Part shown: positions 61,787-64,000 of the stretch, piece by piece
Layout of the letters: the number at the start of each line of letters is the position of its first letter
Position numbering within the stretch: position 1 is the first letter of the stretch
DNA from: CAZGSV01 sp964528605
Lineage (GTDB): Bacteria; Armatimonadota; Zipacnadia; CAZGSV01
Length of the DNA stretch: 64,000 bases
Reading direction: 5' to 3'
NCBI GenBank assembly: GCA_964528605.1
Contig: CAZGSV010000001.1
Coordinates: forward strand, 52,005-116,004
Position numbers and translations under genes: made by a program
The notes under the pieces: model-generated
What the model was told of the DNA's origin: nothing
Seen by the model: only the letters and a program-made list of their open reading frames with translations
Databases searched by the model: none

Positions 61787-64000
61787 ATGGCATCCGCTGA
61801 TCCCCTGGTTCTCTGGGTCGAAGGCGAGGCTTGCAGCCGGGGGGCCGGTCCCACCGGGCCTGACTATAAAGTAGCGGTGGCGGGCGCCGCCGTACGCGGA
61901 GTGAACTGGGGCGCCGAGCCTGGGCACTTCGCGGAATACGTCTTCGACCTGACCGACCGCGTTGAGCGTCCGACGCTCGTGGTCCGCTATCTACGCGCCC
62001 GCTCGGGTCCCTCTTTCTTCGACCTGCTCCTCGATGGGCAGCGCCTCGGCCAGACCCCCTCCTTGACCTTCACTCCTACACCGGGGTGGGGCGACTCGCC
62101 CTCGGATTACGGCCTGGCGTCTTTGACCCTTCCCGATCTCGCGCCGGGCCGTCATACCCTCCGCTTCGTTTCCCTGCGCGCCGCCAGTAACACCCACATT
62201 GACTGTTGGGCCTTGCTGCGCGCCTACGTGCCGGTTCCGCGCAACTCGGACGAACTTGCCGCGCTGTACGGGCCGCGCGTGGAGCCCCTGGCCTTCCACA
62301 TCTTCGAAGCCGCCTTCCCGCGCCTGCCCGTCTACCCTGACCTCGATACCCCCTGGGACCAGGCGTTGTCGGCCGCCCTTACCCCTCACCTGCGCGACGT
62401 GCTCATGCTCTCCGCTCGCAGCCCCAGCCCTTATCTGGTCAAGGCGCACGACTTCGGCGGCCACACCAACTATGCCGAGGACTGCGCTTGGCACAGCCTG
62501 CAGAAGGAGAGCGCTTTCGACTTGCCCTGCGGCGGGCGCCTGGGTGTGGTCGAACCCAAGACCGACCTCAACTTCTTCGCGGCCCTCTCCCCCCCCGGCG
62601 GCGAACCGCAAGAGCCTCTCGACGCCAGCACCGAAATGCACCTGATTGACCTGCTGGCCCACAAGGTGGTCTACGATCGCTGGCTGCAAGTCCGCGCCTG
62701 CTTCCTGCCCTATGAAAGCAACACGCTGCTCCTCATTCTTCTCCTCAGCAACCTCAGCAACGAGGCCCGCGGGGCGGACCTCCATTTGATCCTGCGCAAG
62801 AGCCCCAATCAGGTGTCTGCGGCCCGCTATCAGGGAACGCTGCTTGCCAGCGCGGGCCAGGCGCAGTGGTCCGCCTACGACCCCGGCAACCGCACCGCCT
62901 TCGTCAGCCTGGAGGACGGCGACTCATTTCCGGTCCCCGGCGAGCAATCCGCACTGGCGGCGCTCACCTGCTCACTGCCGGTCGAGTCCTGGAGCGCCGA
63001 GGCCGGAGAGGAGTTCAACCTGCGTCTGAGCTGCCCTGTGCACTTGCCCGCGGGCGGCGAGCAGACTGCCCTGGCGGCCCTGCACCTGACCCGCTACTCC
63101 CCAAAGACCGGCCTCCTGCGTCGTGGCGTCCACATCTACCCGTTCCGCGACTGGACTTCCGCCGCCGCCTCCGCCCTCCGCCACTGCGCCGACGCCCTCT
63201 CGTCGGACTGGCCCGCCCTGGTCCGGGGGAGCATCCGGGCCTACCAGGACTACCCCTTGTTCACTTTGCCTCAGCGTTCCTGGGAAGCGGACCTCTTCGC
63301 CTGCCTGCAACTACCGCGCGCCGAGACCTTCAGCCCTTCCGGTTCGATGCCCCACCCCTTCTACAACTTCTGCCGCGCACACGCGAACGAACTTCGCGGC
63401 TGGTGGACCTACGGGGAACACGGCCACGAGCACCTCTCCATCTTCACCACCGTGCTCACCGACCCCCTGCTGGCGCAGCAGCACCTCCGCGGACACTTCC
63501 GGTTCCAGAGCCGCGACGGCGGGTATCCCTACGGCGTCAGTCAAGACTCGGTCACCCTCGACCTCACTGAGGGCGCGACTTGCCCCTTCGTCCTCTGGGA
63601 AGCGTGGAACGCCTACCTCTGGAGCGGCGACCGGGCCTTCCTCGAGGCCGCCTTCGAATCCGGCGTCCAGAACCACCACTGGTGGACGACCACCCGCGAC
63701 CGCGGCCGCGAGAGGCCTCTCGGCCTCTCCTACTGGCTCAACTTCTGGGAAACCGTGCGCGACGACGCCGACCACCCCACCTGGCTCAGCACCGAGGGCG
63801 CCCACAACCAAGAAGCCCTGGACCTGAACTGCTATCTCCTGGTGCAGGAGCGCGCCCTCGCCCAAATGGCCGCCGAACTGGGCCGCCCGGACCAAGCCCA
63901 ACACTTCAATGTGCTCGCTGATTGCCGGGCCCACCTGATCAACGAACACCTGTGGCACCAGGACGACGGCTGTTACTACGGCCGCGACCTGTCGGCCGAC
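61787..64000 (+). CDS. Glycoside hydrolase with (alpha/alpha)6 barrel (MGH1/GH63-like), 3' end beyond window
   Basis: An open frame of 738 codons with no stop before the window end, beginning at an ATG preceded by GGGAGGT. The first about 150 residues form a carbohydrate-binding-like sandwich (WVEGEACSRGAGP, AEYVFDLTDRV). From about residue 530 an (alpha/alpha)6 barrel is visible, with GYPYGVSQDSVTLDLTEGA, FVLWEAWNAYLWSGDRAFL, LGLSYWLNFWETVRDD and AHNQEALDLNCYLL, the style of mannosylglycerate hydrolase/GH63-type glucosidases. No signal peptide is seen. The gene is incomplete, so length and specificity cannot be judged. It probably belongs to the glycan cluster before it. Confidence 0.8.
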   Translation, partial: MASADPLVLWVEGEACSRGAGPTGPDYKVAVAGAAVRGVNWGAEPGHFAEYVFDLTDRVERPTLVVRYLRARSGPSFFDLLLDGQRLGQTPSLTFTPTPGWGDSPSDYGLASLTLPDLAPGRHTLRFVSLRAASNTHIDCWALLRAYVPVPRNSDELAALYGPRVEPLAFHIFEAAFPRLPVYPDLDTPWDQALSAALTPHLRDVLMLSARSPSPYLVKAHDFGGHTNYAEDCAWHSLQKESAFDLPCGGRLGVVEPKTDLNFFAALSPPGGEPQEPLDASTEMHLIDLLAHKVVYDRWLQVRACFLPYESNTLLLILLLSNLSNEARGADLHLILRKSPNQVSAARYQGTLLASAGQAQWSAYDPGNRTAFVSLEDGDSFPVPGEQSALAALTCSLPVESWSAEAGEEFNLRLSCPVHLPAGGEQTALAALHLTRYSPKTGLLRRGVHIYPFRDWTSAAASALRHCADALSSDWPALVRGSIRAYQDYPLFTLPQRSWEADLFACLQLPRAETFSPSGSMPHPFYNFCRAHANELRGWWTYGEHGHEHLSIFTTVLTDPLLAQQHLRGHFRFQSRDGGYPYGVSQDSVTLDLTEGATCPFVLWEAWNAYLWSGDRAFLEAAFESGVQNHHWWTTTRDRGRERPLGLSYWLNFWETVRDDADHPTWLSTEGAHNQEALDLNCYLLVQERALAQMAAELGRPDQAQHFNVLADCRAHLINEHLWHQDDGCYYGRDLSAD

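Noticed and set aside
1..64000. rRNA, tRNA, CRISPR or prophage genes
   Set aside because: No recognisable rRNA or tRNA sequence, repeat-spacer array, integrase or phage structural gene was found by eye; small tRNAs could be missed without a covariance search.

Overview
The window is about 64 kb of high-GC bacterial DNA, probably a metagenome contig from an uncultivated bacterium. The gene content is the sort seen in Armatimonadota and in PVC or Hydrogenedentes-like lineages: many divergent glycosidases, two UROD-like methyltransferase homologues, FG-GAP/VCBS propellers, a sulfatase-family enzyme and pseudopilin-like membrane proteins. The phylum is an inference; no rRNA or ribosomal protein gene is present to settle it. 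The cell probably has an outer membrane, because there is a candidate beta-barrel protein, several exported enzymes and a Tat signal.

Layout. 1-5.4 kb: the 3' part of parB, a sugar isomerase/epimerase, two paralogous membrane proteins with a detached GspG-like C-terminus, and an RDD protein. 5.4-23.2 kb: a carbohydrate region with an FG-GAP propeller directly before a GH9 endoglucanase, three BNR sialidase-family genes alternating with two apparently identical class V aminotransferases, a GH42-like protein, an MFS transporter, a sulfatase-fold hydrolase, an ArsC-type phosphatase, a Tat-exported aldo/keto reductase and an ADP-ribosylglycohydrolase. The sialidase/aminotransferase block is a 2,339-bp tandem duplication and its middle sialidase is a chimera. 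23.2-26.9 kb: an ECF-like sigma factor and a FecR/TolB-type membrane protein, bracketed by inverted copies of an 85-89-bp palindromic element. 26.9-33.5 kb: a DUF3887-like lipoprotein, a UROD-family protein with a histone-like tail, a metal-binding lipoprotein and a complete pstSCAB-phoU operon. 33.7-44.8 kb: a SASA esterase and an ammonia-assimilation region, with a beta-like glutamine synthetase and a stand-alone GMP synthase ATPase on the plus strand. These converge on a minus-strand run: GlnR-like regulator, glnA, then a five-piece glutamate synthase (glutaminase, FMN synthase, ferredoxin, FAD reductase, GXGXG domain). 45-64 kb: a second aldo/keto reductase, a TauE permease, a GT39 glycosyltransferase, a second UROD-family protein, and large exported glycosidase-like proteins (DUF6067-like, GH106-like, a coupled TIM-barrel/propeller pair, a beta-barrel, and an MGH1-like glucosidase that runs off the end).

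Read together, the genes suggest a heterotroph that breaks down complex glycans at the cell surface, takes up phosphate with high affinity, and assimilates ammonia through GS with a split, ferredoxin-linked GOGAT. Intergenic spaces carry several families of short palindromic repeats; one has inserted in frame into a coding sequence. No CRISPR array, rRNA, tRNA or transposase gene was recognised.
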